Source: Amorphophallus konjac (Eukaryota; Streptophyta; Magnoliopsida; Alismatales; Araceae). Taken from it: DNA of 64,000 nt. Under the pieces are notes generated by a model. It searched no databases and was not told where the DNA came from. It saw only the letters and a list, made by a program, of their open reading frames with translations. Positions 22,134-34,960 of this stretch are shown here, piece after piece; the first letter of the stretch is position 1; every line of letters starts with the position of its first letter. Made by a program: the position numbers and the translations under genes. The stretch is taken from assembly GCA_022559845.1 (NCBI GenBank), contig CM040118.1:156322331-156386330 (forward strand). The letters are read 5' to 3'.

Positions 22134-23974
22134 TGATGCGGGACGGGACGCGAACATGGGACTCTAGCTCGCGGACGTCCCTAAGTGAGGGAAACGCGTG
22201 GATATGCGCGGTTGAGAAACCGACAATGAGTCTCGGGTATCGGCTTTTCCGCGTGCTCGGATCGAGTCACGGGACGGGTTCCACTCACTCACTCTCGCAA
22301 CGGTGATAAAATTATAACGATCTAGGACCTATCACATGCAAGCAGCGGCATATAGAAATATATACGAGTAAAGAAAATGCCAAGTGGGGAGCAGACACGA
22401 TACCTCCACGCTCCGGGCGTGGGAAGACGACCCCGGCCGAAACTCATACTCCCGGTGTACAGTAAATAAATAATTACAGTAGTAAAATTTATCGCCCACT
22501 TTACGCAGGGAGGTAAAGGGCTACACAAACATGCCGGAAGCACCGAATTTGGGTTGACGGGCAGCATGGCGGCGGGTTCCAAGCGGCGGAGGGTAGCGGC
22601 TCCGGTTCTGCGATTTGCTGGCCGGCAGGAAAGCGAACACGGACGTCCAAAGGGACGTCGACCTCCTAGGATCAGCTGAAGGCGGCGACACACCAGGATA
22701 GTGGCAGAGGGTCCCTGGTCGACCTCGGGAGTGGCGGTCGCTGAAGCTATCCCGACGTATTTTTGCTGGAATTATCCGATGACCCCTTTTGCAGGCCTGC
22801 CTCGGAGCAGAAATGCGTGCTTCCACAAGAACGACTGGTACGCCCAGATCCGGTGTCGGATCGTGACGCGGTTGTCACCGTTGGAAAGAGGACTCAAAAA
22901 TCTACGACATATGTTGATTTCAGTTCCATACAGTAAAAGGATTGAAAATGAAAATGAATGTGGCACGGACTCTTTTCTGACTCGGAATCCAGATCGAGCA
23001 ACGTAGGAGGGGAGCTGTCTGAAGATGATTTTTGACTAAGGGGTTGCAGGTAGATTTAGGGCTTGTGGAATTTATGGGTTGAAGAGGACTATGTGGGGGA
23101 CGTACAAAATTAGTTTGGGAATTTTCAGAGGTGTTTTGAGGGGCGGGAAAAATAGAAGAACTGGACTCTATCCTGCAGATCTGCAACGAGGCAAATTGCA
23201 AGGGATAGGAAGAACGACCTTGGAGGAGGGGCAAACGGGATCGGAATGGAACAAAATTTATATTGGTAGAAAGCTAACACAAAGGGGAACAACCCCTAAA
23301 AATCTCAGCTCGATCAGAGGTGTGGACTGGGAGCACAAACCTATTCTTTAGGCCATTGTTATGGATTTCGTGGTTTAGGACAACAGGGTAGAGGGTGGCT
23401 TGTGGCAGCTCGTTGGCGGCTCCGATGGCGGCGTCGGTGGCAGAGCATCACACTCTAGGGAAGACGTAGAGATTGGATTCACTCCAATATTTAGGGCTTC
23501 ACTCCTTGAATCAAGAGGGAAGAAGATGAAGAATAAGAAGAACAAGAACAAGGGGGAGAGAGGGGGGTGTGCCCAAGGCTTTTTTTCACATAAAATTCTT
23601 CATTATTTTTCATTAAAATGCAACAAGAGACATTAAATAGTAAGCCTTAGACCTAGACAATTGACCTAGGATGCCCTTGGTCAAGGGGGTATAATGGGGA
23701 AGGGAGACTAAAATAATAATAAACAAATCCCATATGGGACAAAGAAGGGGGCACCCTCCCCTTAAGGTCAACAATGGCTACTTGGTCCATTTTCTACCAT
23801 GGACCAAGGGCCAATGCATGGGACCCACACCTTGACAAAAATTAGAGGCCCTAATTAATTCCCTTGGACTTAAATTCAAACCAAAATACAAAATACAAAT
23901 CAAATGCAAACATAATACACAAATACATACCCAATACAACACTCCCACAATGGCCTGGTTCCGATGTCCCATCA
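22134..23974 (-). repeat. Element C right (5') LTR
   Basis: A 1841-bp LTR, TGATGCGGGACGGG to ATGTCCCATCA on the plus strand. A plus-strand ORF at 23079-23351 and minus-strand ORFs at 22322-22693 and 22521-22826 are shadows of shared LTR sequence. Confidence 0.82.
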
Positions 23975-26232
23975 CAAGAACTATAGCATAAGATCATAGT
24001 AATAGGTGTTGCATGCATATAAGCCATGATTCTTGCTTAATATATCGTTCCCATGATCTCTGTTTTAAGTTCTTTACGTAGATCTGTTACTTGCTATTTC
24101 ATATGAAAATAGCGACTAACGTAGTGACTGCCTTTTAATGAACGACCGTGTAGAAGGTCGCTAATTCTTGAATTGGCGGCAATCTTCTGGCCGCTAATTA
24201 ATGAGCGACCATCACACTGACGCTATTTCTTTTAGTGCAATTAATAAATAACCCATGTTTAAAATTAAATAACTATGGAACCATGTATCTGAAAACATGT
24301 TATACATATTTTTGGATTCCCCAGATTTTTCTCTACTTGTTCATATCATCAGTTTCCTGAAAATCCCCATAAACGTCAAAGTAGCACTGTTCATCCCTAA
24401 ATGAATCATATTTCGCTTAAATGAACAGTAGCATGTGTGTAAAAATGAACATGCCTGATGCTTTAAGACCTGTACACAGTAAAGAATGAGCGACTATTTG
24501 GACAGTCGCCTATTCTTCATATAGCTCCTCTATACAGAGTCGTTGATTCTTTTTTATTTATTTGAAAGGAAAATAATGCAGAAAAATATGAACTAACGAC
24601 CACCGCTTGGACGTTATTTAATGATATGGAGCCTTCTTGGAAGGTCGCCCATTCTTGTGAAAATTATAAAATTTTTATAAAATATTGATTTGGTGACGTT
24701 GTGAATAGTCGCATATTTATATAGCACCCTTATGAGTGGGTGCTATTTCTTGCTTCTCAATTTTTATCAGGTTTTGACCCATACCGCAAGTCTATTGGCA
24801 CTCTTATATCACATCCGAAGATAGTGTCCATGTTTCACGATGTTTCGCACTTACACCTCAACTCTTGGTGATGAGTGGACCCTCCGCGGGATATTCCTTC
24901 CTTTGGACTGGTACTTTCTTCATTGAGACCTCTCTAAGACTCCGCTAGCCTTGGATTCCCTCAAGACAACCTAGCTAGTTGTACCCTAAAAACCTTGGAA
25001 CCCCTTTCAGTCATGTCACTCTGAAGAAACATGATGCCCTAGCCATCATAGAGCGATGTTTATAGTGTTATGTGAGAATTCTGTCTCTGTTTGGAATGTG
25101 CGACCAGACAACGGACGCCAATTAAATGAGCGACTGTGTAAACAGCCGCCATTTTCTTCGTGCTTGTTACTGTTCACAGAATTAGCGACCATACAGTGTA
25201 CGCTATTTCAGTAATTGATGGCTGTCTGAGTGGACGCCAATTACCTAGTTTCATGCATGTCTTGGTTTTCATATGTGATTTATGGCTATGTCCTCTTTAC
25301 TAAAGTTCTGTCCTTGAAATCCTTATTTCGTGAATCTACCTTAAAGTTCCTACAATGGCTTAATCCTTTGAAATTCTATTGGCTATAACTATAGTGGATG
25401 TCTAGAGATTTTACATGACTTAATGCCTGGCAATTATGGGGCCCGGTCTGGTCGTAGGAGGAGCACCTGAAAGTACTTGTGCACATGGGAGTTATATTGA
25501 CCACAGTGTGGCATTGCACCGGAGTGCATGAGTAGCTTGATTAATTGACGACATTGCACACTCTTTCGCTATTACGTGCTTGATATTATATGACATGACT
25601 TGCGTGGCCTGCATTAGGCAAAGTACTTGAATGGATAAAATAGCCAATTCTCACAACTTGACTTGATATTACATGCTTGATATTTCTTGATACTTACATG
25701 ATTCCTCTTGAAAAATACTAGTTCGTTCTTGATACCTCTTGATATGTTCACTCTTGACATTATCTCATGACCTTTCATGATTAGCGATGCTTGCATTAAT
25801 TGTAACTTGTAATTTACTTAAAGCAAGCTTGTTCTTGAGATATAATTCCTATCGAGCGTTCGCTCTCACCCTAGTTTTTCCCCTATTTTTTAGGTAATTC
25901 CGATGACGAAGATCATTCGGATGGGGATGGACACGAGTGAAGACTATAGAGTTGTTCCGATCGTTGAAGCTACTATCTAGTCGTGTCTTTTTCCTATTTT
26001 CTTGAGTCGATTATTGTAATTTTATCTTATTAAGTCTAGGATGTCAATTGGTACTCTTTGAAAGATTATGTAATGGAGTTATTTTCTTGGTAATAATGAA
26101 TAAATTGGATTTGGTTATTTATCATGCTATTTGCGAACTCTATCTACGTGTCGAATTCCTTATGCTCTGATTGACATGATCGATATAAACTCGTCACGCG
26201 TACCGGGTTCCTTCTGCGCTCGGGGCGTGACA
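23975..26232 (+). repeat. Element B 5' LTR, segment 3
   Basis: It resumes B after C, beginning with the duplicated CAAGA, and ends CTCGGGGCGTGACA at 26232. It matches 59098-61354 at roughly 94% where I compared the first 260 bases. Short hairpins with GCGACC/GGTCGC-type stems recur at about 24110-24740 and 25100-25245. It has no coding content. Confidence 0.9.
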
Positions 26233-26238
26233 ATTTTG

Positions 26239-26251
26239 TGGTATCAGAGCC
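26239..26251 (+). other. Element B primer-binding site
   Basis: TGGTATCAGAGCC follows the 5' LTR by six bases and is a perfect 13-nt match to the initiator-Met tRNA complement. Confidence 0.9.
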
Positions 26252-26404
26252 TAGGATATTCAAATTCCTAGGAGGCCAAGTCCAATGATAGGTTTATACC
26301 CTTTACCTAGTGAGATTGGGTAGAGCCATGGGTTAAGTTAACTTAGGGATGTAAGACCCTTGGTTAATCGTATATTATTATAGTTATTTAAATCTTGTAG
26401 GACC

Positions 26405-27400
26405 ATGGCTACCGAACGTGCTCAGTGGCGTGATATGCAACGCACCGTTCAAGGCCTCACCCAAGCACTACAACAAGTGGCGCACGGGGGAATGAATCGT
26501 GGAGCGGGTGATCTCCACCGTACTTTCCGCAACATGAAACCGCCAAAGTTCACTGGCTCGTCCGATCCCGACGATGCTGAAAATTGGGTAAAGGAGATAG
26601 AAAGGATATTCCGTGTAATGCAATGCACGGATGAAGAAAATGTGTTATTAGCCACTTTCCAATTGGAACGTGATGCCCGATTCTGGTGGGAGTCGGTGGA
26701 GGCTACTTTAACCCATGAGCAAGTTACGTGGGGTGAATTTATTGATTATTTCAACAATAAATATTTCTTGGATTGTATCCAAGAGAAGAAAGCCGTGGAG
26801 TTTGCCATGCTTAAGCAAAGGACTTTGTCAGTGGCCGAGTATGAGGCCCAATTCTCCATATTGTCAAGATATGCACCGCACCTAGTGTGTACCGAGAAGA
26901 TGAAGGCTCAAAGGTTTCTTAATGGGCTTCATCCACAATACATCACTCAACTAGCATCGATGGACATTCAAGTCTATTCAGAGATGGTAAGACGATCCCA
27001 GTTGTTAGAAGATGCCACGGAACTATCCGACCGGATCTGTGGGAAAGATAAGAAGAAGCATGTTACAAGTACCGGAACCTTCAAACCCACATTTAATAAG
27101 AAGAGATCTAGCAATGGGAGAGATTCCTCCCAAGAGAAGAAGGTCAAGAAGAGTATCAAGCCCTTTTCCATTACCACCACACCTTCCAAAGAGGTGTGTA
27201 AGCATTGCGACAAGGCCGGCCATAGGGCCGAGAAATGTTGGAGGAGATTGGGAGCATGTCTCCGCTATGGAACCCTACATCACCAAATTCTCGATTGCTC
27301 GTTGTTAAATGAACAAACCAACAAAGAGGAAAAGTGCCAAGTCAAGAAGCAAGGCCATCTCCAGGCACTACAAGAGGCAGAACCGAGTGAAGGTGGACTC
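26405..27400 (+). pseudogene. gag: Element B Gag
   Basis: ATG at 26405 opens [18 protein letters not shown]. This is the first part of a 701-aa open frame that continues through protease into RT. The capsid region has [16 protein letters not shown] and [19 protein letters not shown] at residues 47-100. The first zinc knuckle, [14 protein letters not shown] (about residues 265-278), is intact. The second has lost a cysteine ([14 protein letters not shown], Tyr where A1 has Cys). Gag itself has no stop, so a near-normal Gag could still be translated. It is marked pseudogene because the polyprotein is broken downstream. Confidence 0.88.
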
Positions 27401-30400
27401 GTGGAAGGTACATTAAAAATTTGTTCTAAGACTGCTTACGTCTTATTTTATACCGGCGCAACTCATTCATTTGTTTTCAAGAAATTTGCAGCTTCATTTT
27501 CTATGGAACCTGGATGGTTAGACTTACTTATTTCTACTCCTATTGGAAGCGAATCCGACATTACACACCATTACCCGAATAGTGAAGTTGTGATTAGAGG
27601 GAAGAATCTACTTTCCGATTTGATATGCCTAGATATGAAGGAGTATGATGTCATATTAGGTGCCGATTGGCTATCCACACACAAGGCAACCATAGATTTT
27701 CGGAAGCGCAAGATAACTTTTGATGATTATCTAGAGCTGATTTACACTAGTTCACGGAGTCAGAACAAGTCACTTCTTATTTCGGCTCTTCGAACCCATA
27801 AATTAATAAGGAAGGGTGGCATAGCCTTCCTTGCACTTGTCACCGTGAAGGAGGCTAAGGAATCAAAGCTAGAAGACATCCGAGTAGTTTGGGACTTTCC
27901 CGATATTTTCCCAAAAGATTTGCTTTGTTTACCCCCGGAAAGGGAAGTGTCATTTACTATTGACCTTCTCCCTGGTGCCGGTCCTATCTCTAAGGCACCG
28001 TATAGAATGTCCCCCGCAGAGTTAAAGGAATTGAAGAAGCAATTAATGGAGCTCTTGAAGAAGGGATTTATAAGGCCAAGTACTTCCTCGTGGGGAGCAC
28101 ATGTGCTATTCGTTAAGAAGAAGGATGGGTCGATGAGACTTTGCATCGATTATCGGCAGTTGAACCACCTTACTATCAAGAACACGCATCCACTGCCAAG
28201 GATCAACGAGTTATTTGATCAAATATTAGGAGCTAGGTATTTCTCAAAGATTGATCTCAGGTCGGGATACCATCAATTAAGGATCAAGGATGAGGATATT
28301 CACAAGATGGCATTTCGAAGCAGGTATGGGCATTACGAATTTACTGTTATGCCTTTTGGACTAACAAATGCCCCTGCAACCTTTATGCAGTTGATGAACA
28401 GCATATTCAGGCCTCATCTAGATCAATTTGTTGTGGTTTTCATTGATGATATATTGATATATTTAAAGTCTGAGGAAGATCATGAAGAACATTTGAGGAC
28501 TGCATTGTAAATATTAAGGAAGAATCAACTTTATGCCAAGCTAAGTAGATGTGATTTCTGGCTTGAGGAGGTATCTTTGTTAGGGCATGTGATTTCAGAG
28601 AATGGAATTTCAGTTGATCCATCAAAAGTCGAGGCTGTGAAGAATTGGGAACGACCTACCAATGCTATAGAGGTCCGTAGATTCTTGGGACTAGCTGGTT
28701 ATTACCGGCGATTTATAAAAGACTTCTCCAATATTGCTATTCCTCTTACTAGGCTGACCCGCAAGGAGATTACTTATAAGTGGAATGAAGATTGTGAGAG
28801 AAGTTTTCAAGCCTTGAAGGATCATTTGATGACTGACCCAGTCTTAGCATTACCAGTTGAAGGAGAGAAGTTTGAGGTGTATACCGATGCATCTGGCATT
28901 GGCCTCGAATGTGTATTAATGCAGCAAGGGAGAGTCATTGCTTACTCTTCATGGTAACTAAAGAAGCATGAGGAGAACTACTAGGTGCACGGCCTAGAGT
29001 TAGCCTCGGTAGTGTTTGCTTTAAAGATCTGGAGGTACTATCTCTATGAAGAGCAATTCACCGTGTACTCCAATCATAAGAGCCTCAATTCATTATATAG
29101 TATCAACTTGGAAAGGGTAATCCCGTAGCGGATGCCCTTAGTCGAAAGCCGAGAGCTTTATTGGCCAACTGTATGATCGATCCAAGAATGGAAGATGTTA
29201 GAACAATTCTCCAAACTTGATATAAGCATGAACAAGGAGAAAGGGTGTATTACTCTATCACACATGAGGATACAACCGGATTTACTCTCCGAGATCAAGG
29301 AACCTCAAGACAACGACATAGTGTTAGTAGAAATAAAGGGTAAGCTAGAAGAGCAACCTGATTTCAAGCTAGCATATGATAGAAGATTATTGCTTCAAGA
29401 AAGGACATGTGTACCGGACTGTCCTAACATAAAAAAAAAGATCTTAAAAGAAGCCCATCGATCAAGGTACACAATTCATCCCGAAGCTACCAAGATGTAC
29501 TTGGACTTAAGATGGACTTTTTGGTGGCCCAATATGAAAAGGGAGGTAGCAGACTTTGTGTCTCGCTGTCTCACATGCCAACAAGTCAAGGCGGAACACC
29601 AAAAGCCCGTCGATAAGTTACATACTCTAGACATTCCCAAGTGGAAGTGGCAAGATATTGGAATAGACTTCATCATGGGTTTGCCTAAGTCTAAAGGTGG
29701 ACATGATGGAATATGGGTTATCATAGATCGATTGACCAAGTCAGGACACTTCTTGCCCATAAAGAGCCGATGGTCGGTTGATGTCCTAGCTGCTTTATAT
29801 ATCAAGGAGGTGGTTAGACTGCATGGAGTTCCTATTTTAATCGTGTCTGACCGAGACCCGCGCTTCACTTCTCACTTTTTGAAGGGTCTACAACACTCCT
29901 TGGGGACGAAACTAAATTTCAGCACTGCTTTTCATCCTCAAACGGATGGTCAGACTGAGAGAACCAATCCAATTGTGGAAGACATGCTACGAGCCTGTGT
30001 TATTTATTTTAGTGGAAGCTGACATGATCACTTGCCCCTGGTCGAATTTGCTTATAATAACAGTTATCAGGTGAGCATTCAAATGGCACCCTTCGAGGCA
30101 TTATACAGAAGGAGTTGTCGCTCACCAATATGCTTGGACGAAGTTGGGGAAAAGCAACTTCTAGGTCTGGACATGGTAAGGGATACAACTGAGAAAGTGC
30201 AACGTATTAGACAAAGACTCACGATGGCTTAGTCGAGATAAAAGACTTATGCCGATACTAGAAGAAGAGACTTGGAGTTCCAAGTCGGAAACCACGTCTT
30301 TCTCAAAGTTTCCGTAGGACGAGGTATCCGAAGGTTTGGTGTTAAGGGCAAACTTACACCAAGATATATGGGTCCCTTCGAAGTGCAAGAAATACTTGGC

Positions 30401-30713
30401 GAGGTAGCTTATCGGATCGCCTTGCCACCGCAACTATCTGAAGTTCACAATGTGTTTCACATATCTATGCTTAAGAAGTATGTTCATGATCCATTCCACA
30501 TCATAGATCATGACAACCTAGTGAAACAAAAGGATCTCACCTATGAACAAAAGCCACTGAGGATCCTTGATCGCGAGGTTCGTGTGCTAAGAATAAGACT
30601 ATTCCTATGGTAAAGGTGCAATGGAGCAAGTGCTTAGAGCAAGAAGTCACATGGGAGACAGAAGAATCTATGAAGAGAAGATTCACTGACTTATTCCAGA
30701 ATCGTAAGTACTC
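27401..30713 (+). pseudogene. pol: Element B Pol: protease, RT, RNase H, integrase, tail; broken
   Basis: Pol continues in Gag's frame. The protease active-site Asp is replaced: the box reads YTGATHSF, with TAT at 27449-27451. RT has [15 protein letters not shown] and an intact FIDD box near 28440. The frame meets stops at 28508 (TAA), 28955 (TAA), 28982 (TAG), 30020 (TGA) and 30230 (TAG). RNase H keeps YTDAS but about 75 bp are missing near 29085, against A1. Integrase at 29195-30022 has the HH-CC finger and a complete D-D-35-E triad (codons 29666, 29849, 29957). A one-base loss near 30595 shifts the chromodomain-like tail. Domain order and sequence match A1. Confidence 0.92.
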
Positions 30714-30762
30714 TACACCCTCCATGTCTATATGCAATTGAATTTGGGGACCAAATTCTTTT

Positions 30763-30775
30763 AAGTAGGGGAGGG
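30763..30775 (+). other. Element B polypurine tract
   Basis: AAGTAGGGGAGGG ends directly before the 3' LTR at 30776. Confidence 0.85.
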
Positions 30776-31062
30776 TGTAGCACCCCAGATAAAACCTATA
30801 GAAATAAAATTCCTAGATGAGTTAAAACATAATAAATTCAAAGGCCCAACTAAAATTGATATGATAAACCCTCTCACTTGAGAAACCCAATAACCAATTA
30901 GCATCTAAAAGCCCAACCTACATATATATAAATGCGCCTCACGTATATAGGTTTAGCCTAAAAGGGCTAATGTCCGGACCTCATAGTTAAGCAAAGGAGG
31001 GAGCTTGAGGGGTATATCTATTATACCTACACAGATAGGCCCTTTTGTCAACACAGCCCTTC
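30776..31062 (+). repeat. Element B 3' LTR, segment 1
   Basis: It starts TGTAGCACCCCAG and copies 5838-6110 closely. A block near 30958 reading AAAGGGCTAATGTCCGGACC is extra compared with the 5' copy. It ends CCTTC (31058-31062), where D inserted. Confidence 0.88.
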
Positions 31063-33354
31063 TGTAACGACCCGGAGATCTAGATACCGGCAAATCGATA
31101 TCATCGATTAACCGATACCAAGAACTCGGGGAACCCTCCAACCCTTACGGGGCTTCCGTTTATAGTTCAAATTGTTGTTATAATTTATATTACGTGCGTG
31201 TAATCTCAATTAGTTATGCATCCCCTCGATAATATCAGAGTGATAATATATACAATAGTCCAGATCCACAATATGAACAAGTCCAACAACTGAACAAGAG
31301 TCAAAAATGTACAACTACTCGGGGCATACCCCAGCCAAAAGTACAAGAAAAGACAAACAACTGACAATAACCTACTGACAGACTACTGAGCGACCACTGC
31401 AGGCACTAAGACCTGTTGTCAAAAGCGCGGGAAGCTCCGGGAGACGGCTGCTGCTGCTCACCTGAAAGAGTAAGGGTGAGTCTCAGCCAAACTCAGTAGG
31501 GGTCACGTGGATCCCTACCTCCCAACTAAAATAGGCAACAGTAATTAAAGCATGCATTAAAATAATAAACAATATTTAAGTAAAGCTGTAAAACTATCTA
31601 AGCAGTTGAATCACAGCTAACTATAATGCCAATTGAATTTAAACATGAATACTCGAAATCTACAGATAGAATAAACTTCCACATTTCCAAGTGACAGGAG
31701 AAAGAAAGGACCACCAGAAAGTGAAGCCAGAAGCGTCCACTGATGGCTTACACTGCGTCTCAAGCATCTACGAAAGTCTGGATTGCGACAAGCGAGATGC
31801 GTAACAATACCAAAAATAAGAACTAGTCAGAGTAATACTCGTTAGTGTCAGTCCAAGCCTCTGACCATGTGTGCACACACCGGCTCGTCGCCTCGAGCTA
31901 GGCCTCTAGCTAATTCCCCCCCCCAATAGGACGCTACTGTTAAGCAAGGGCCCACGAAAACTAGCTTAAAAATCGTAAAATGGGACTACCCCGCAACCTC
32001 TCCCAGGTGGGATCGACACTAGAGGTCGTCAGGCTACGACTAGTGGTTCCATTACAAGGAAAGAGAACTAATTCTATCGGGATCTAAAAACATGCCACCG
32101 TTCCTGCAATATAATTTAAACATGGCGAATATGCAACGTGGAAAGCATAAGGAAATGAACATGATTAAATTGAAATTCTGCAAGACATGGCGGTCGAACA
32201 TTAGCCCGCCATAGGCTCTGGCGGTCGAAGGTCAGGGCACTACAAGGGCTGTGGCGCTCCACTAATGGGCCACTACACTACAGCGCCACACTGTTTATAC
32301 AGTCGGCAAACATGCTCTAGCGGTCCAAGATGGATCCACCAAAGACCCTCTAGCGGTTCTACGATAAGCCGCCACACTAACCGCCTAAACGGGTCAAAGG
32401 TCCACAGACCTGGTCCACAGTCTCTGGCGGTCAAAAGTTGAGCCGCTAAAGGGTAGTAGATGGTCCAACGTTGGGCCGCTACAAGGGTTGTGGTGCAGGG
32501 GCTGTGGACCGCTAAGGTCCACCGCCTCACTGCTTAAAAGAAACGGTCACTGGCAGGACCGCCACCTGCCCAGTGAGCCGAATCCGTGGTGTTCACAACC
32601 GGAACCCCTCCCAATCAACCTAGATCGATAGGAAACGTAATTTTAACCTGTTACCTGCCATTCCACCATCACATAAACACAATTTATAGCCTAAGAACCC
32701 AACGACAATGGCCATGGATGATTAAAACATAAGTACGAAGTTCATGCTCCAAAAACCAAAAATGACGATGTTCAGGCTGTGGAAAACATAAAGATGATGG
32801 GCATGGCAGTGGAAATGATCCAAGCAACGTCGGGAATCCATCCCCCTACCTCGATCGTGCCGAAATCGCCGTTCCGGGCGCATGCAAGCTGAGGTAGACT
32901 CGCCACTCTCTCGCGCCCACCTGTCTCCTCGTGGCGCGGTTCGCCTCATGGTGGACGTCACCGCGCCCCACGCGTCGCGAGCTCTCCGTTGATGCCATCC
33001 ACGCGTCCGTCCGCAGCCCGAACTGGCCACGCCCCGACAGAGGGGGAGAGGGCTTCGCCGTGAAGAGAGAGAGGGCGAGGGAGAGAGAAGAGGGAAACGT
33101 GAGGGGAGAGAGAGAGGTCGATGGGTTAAAAAAAGATTAAAATATTATTTTATTTTTTTATTTTTAACCTCTATTTGCACATTAAACCCTCAAAGAAGCA
33201 CAATTGTAATTATGCCTAATAATTTCCTTAAAAGCTTTTAACTAAATGGATTAAATTCCAGAAAAATCCCAATAAATCTAGCAAAATCACCTAAATTCTT
33301 GGAATAAATTCTATATTAATACCGATAAAGATCCGTTAAATAACGGGTCTTACA
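31063..33354 (-). repeat. Element D left (3') LTR
   Basis: A 2292-bp LTR. It contains an inverted block at about 31132-31229 relative to the right LTR, a hairpin array at 32180-32530 with TGGCGGTC...GCCGCCA-type stems, and a GA-rich tract near 33060-33120. A minus-strand ORF (32722-33030) and plus-strand ORF (32931-33140) recur in the other LTR and are probably incidental. Confidence 0.88.
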
Positions 33355-33370
33355 ATCCCTCCCTCCTAAT
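33355..33370 (-). other. Element D polypurine tract
   Basis: On the minus strand ATTAGGAGGGAGGGAT abuts the LTR start TGTAAGACCC. Confidence 0.8.
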
Positions 33371-33383
33371 AGAAAATTCATCC

Positions 33384-33632
33384 TCAAAATTTAAAAGGAA
33401 GGATAAGGAGAGAATTGAAATAAATTATAGTCTTTTTCCAACAAAGAGGAGTGGACATGAAATCTCCAAAAGGCAATTCCACAAGCAACTCACAAGTTAT
33501 CTCAGATGTCGGCTCCTCAATATAGGCAATAAAGTCTTCAGAAATAAATGAATGAGAAGCACCTGAATCAAATAGAACACGAGTTGCATGGCCATAAATC
33601 ATAATACTACCTTCCACGAGATGAGACGCCAC
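33384..33632 (-). pseudogene. Element D aspartic protease, truncated
   Basis: The frame reads MASHLVEGSIMIYGHATRVL and then FDSGASHSFIS, the Ty3 protease active-site loop with Asp intact. It continues about 45 residues and then ends close to the polypurine tract, so the C-terminal half of the protease and all of RT onward are missing. Retroviral-type proteases act as dimers to cut Gag. This fragment is too short to do so. The Met at 33632 is not a real start; the protein was fused to Gag. Confidence 0.82.
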
Positions 33633-33824
33633 AGCTTCTGCACGAGTAATATGAGAGACCTTCCCTTTTTGCTTATTTCCAGTTGCTGTAGATTGCTAAG
33701 ATGAAGACATGGAAGCTTGAGGATAATATTGCTGAGATTATGGTGGTGGAGGAGGTCTGAACTGGGACGGCTGTGGTTGAGAAAATTGAGAAAACTACAC
33801 CAGTTGCAGCCTTAGAGGACAATC

Positions 33825-34810
33825 TCAAACCACATGCCTCGGTTGATCACAACGAAAGCAAACCACCGGCATCGAACATGGCTTGCCTGGCTGATAACCA
33901 CCACACCTCGGATAAGGTCTCGGCTGACTTACTGCTGAACCTTGATGCTGGAAAGAAGGTGTTGATTGCTGCTGCTCGGTACCAGATGATGCTTGCTGGT
34001 CATACCGCTTTTTAAGCTTTTTAAACTTGGGCTTGGAAAAAGAAATGCCCCTGGCGGTAGGAGTAGAAGACTGGACTCCGGTCACCGTCGACTGACTGAC
34101 CTGTTGTTGCTGCATAGCTGGCGAAACTGAGTCAACTTGGGTACACCCTCGGGATCTTGCCATATCCAATTCTAATGCCGCAGCTGCCTGATAAGCTACG
34201 TCCATCTCTGCTACTCGGGTTGCAATCAGAGGCTGCCTTAATTCCGCTTTCAACCCATGCAGAAATTGCTCGGTTTTCAAAACTTCATCAGCAAGAATAT
34301 GGGGCGCATATCGACCCAATTCCACGAACTTGTTCCGATATTACAGTACAGTCATGTCACCTTGAGCCAGCTCCATGAATTGGTGCATCTTGTCCATTCT
34401 GAGGTACGTTGGACTGTAAGTGCGCTCAAACGTCATGACAAATTCTCCCCACGTTATCTGACGAAGCGGACGGGATCGGAAAGCAACTTCCCACTCCGTA
34501 GTCCACCACGCGAGTGCTGCTCCCTCAATTGAAATGTGGCCATCATCACTTTTTCTTCCTTCGTGCATTCCACTGAATGGAACATATGTTCAGTCGCATC
34601 AAGCCACACTCTGGATGCATCAGGATCTACTTGCCCTTCATACGTTGGTGGATGGAATTGTAGAAAGTCTTTCAAAGCTCTGCCACGCCCACCTTGAGGC
34701 AAATCAGCTCTCGGAGCAGGATCAACTTGAACTGGCGCTGGCACATTAGCCGGAGGAGGAGAAGTGCCACTTCCCTCCCTAGGTACACGTGCCCTTCTAC
34801 GAGGCATCAT
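33825..34810 (-). pseudogene. gag: Element D Gag, frameshifted
   Basis: The start at 34810 reads MMPRRRARVPREGSGTSPPP. The core has GRALKDFLQFHPPTYEG...WLDATEHMF and VMMATFQL, typical chromovirus-like Gag. Near 34530 the frame shifts, and the adjacent frame (34568-34341) carries GAALAWWTTEWEVAF. A stop at 34341 separates the next piece (34325-33825), which returns to ELGRYAPHILADEVLKTEQF and ends with a defective knuckle, CFRCDQPRHVV followed by a stop. A Gln/Ser-rich linker precedes the knuckle. Gag of element F (63646 on) is its closest relative in the window. Confidence 0.85.
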
Positions 34811-34948
34811 TTTAAACTAAACGGAAACACAAAAATAATAGAAAACCATAAGTCATTACGGAAAACAACCTAAGCCAGAAATAGTAGACTCACATGGACT
34901 TGTTCTGGATTAATGCAATTTCGATTCCATATATAAATGCTCAACACC

Positions 34949-34960
34949 GCTCTGATACCA
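34949..34960 (-). other. Element D primer-binding site
   Basis: GCTCTGATACCA (plus strand) is the complement of the initiator-Met site. It lies two bases left of the right LTR and sets D on the minus strand. Confidence 0.88.

Larger units (their letters stand above)
16942..23974 (-). mobile_element. Element C: non-autonomous LTR retrotransposon with a mosaic left LTR
   Basis: C is bounded by TGATGCGGGAC and GTCCCATCA and flanked by CAAGA on both sides inside B's LTR. Orientation comes from the reverse-complement primer-binding site (22119-22130) next to the right LTR (22134-23974). The left side carries two LTR-like units in tandem, 16942-18030 and 18031-19992. The interior, 19993-22118, has no recognisable protease, RT or integrase, so C depended on other elements. 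It resembles a LARD-type derivative. The lineage is unclear. Confidence 0.82.

Noticed and set aside
32931..33140. Arg/Glu-rich ORF in D LTR, possible nuclear protein
   Set aside because: It lies in a GA-rich LTR tract repeated at 36843-37172 with a different reading, so it is a composition artefact.
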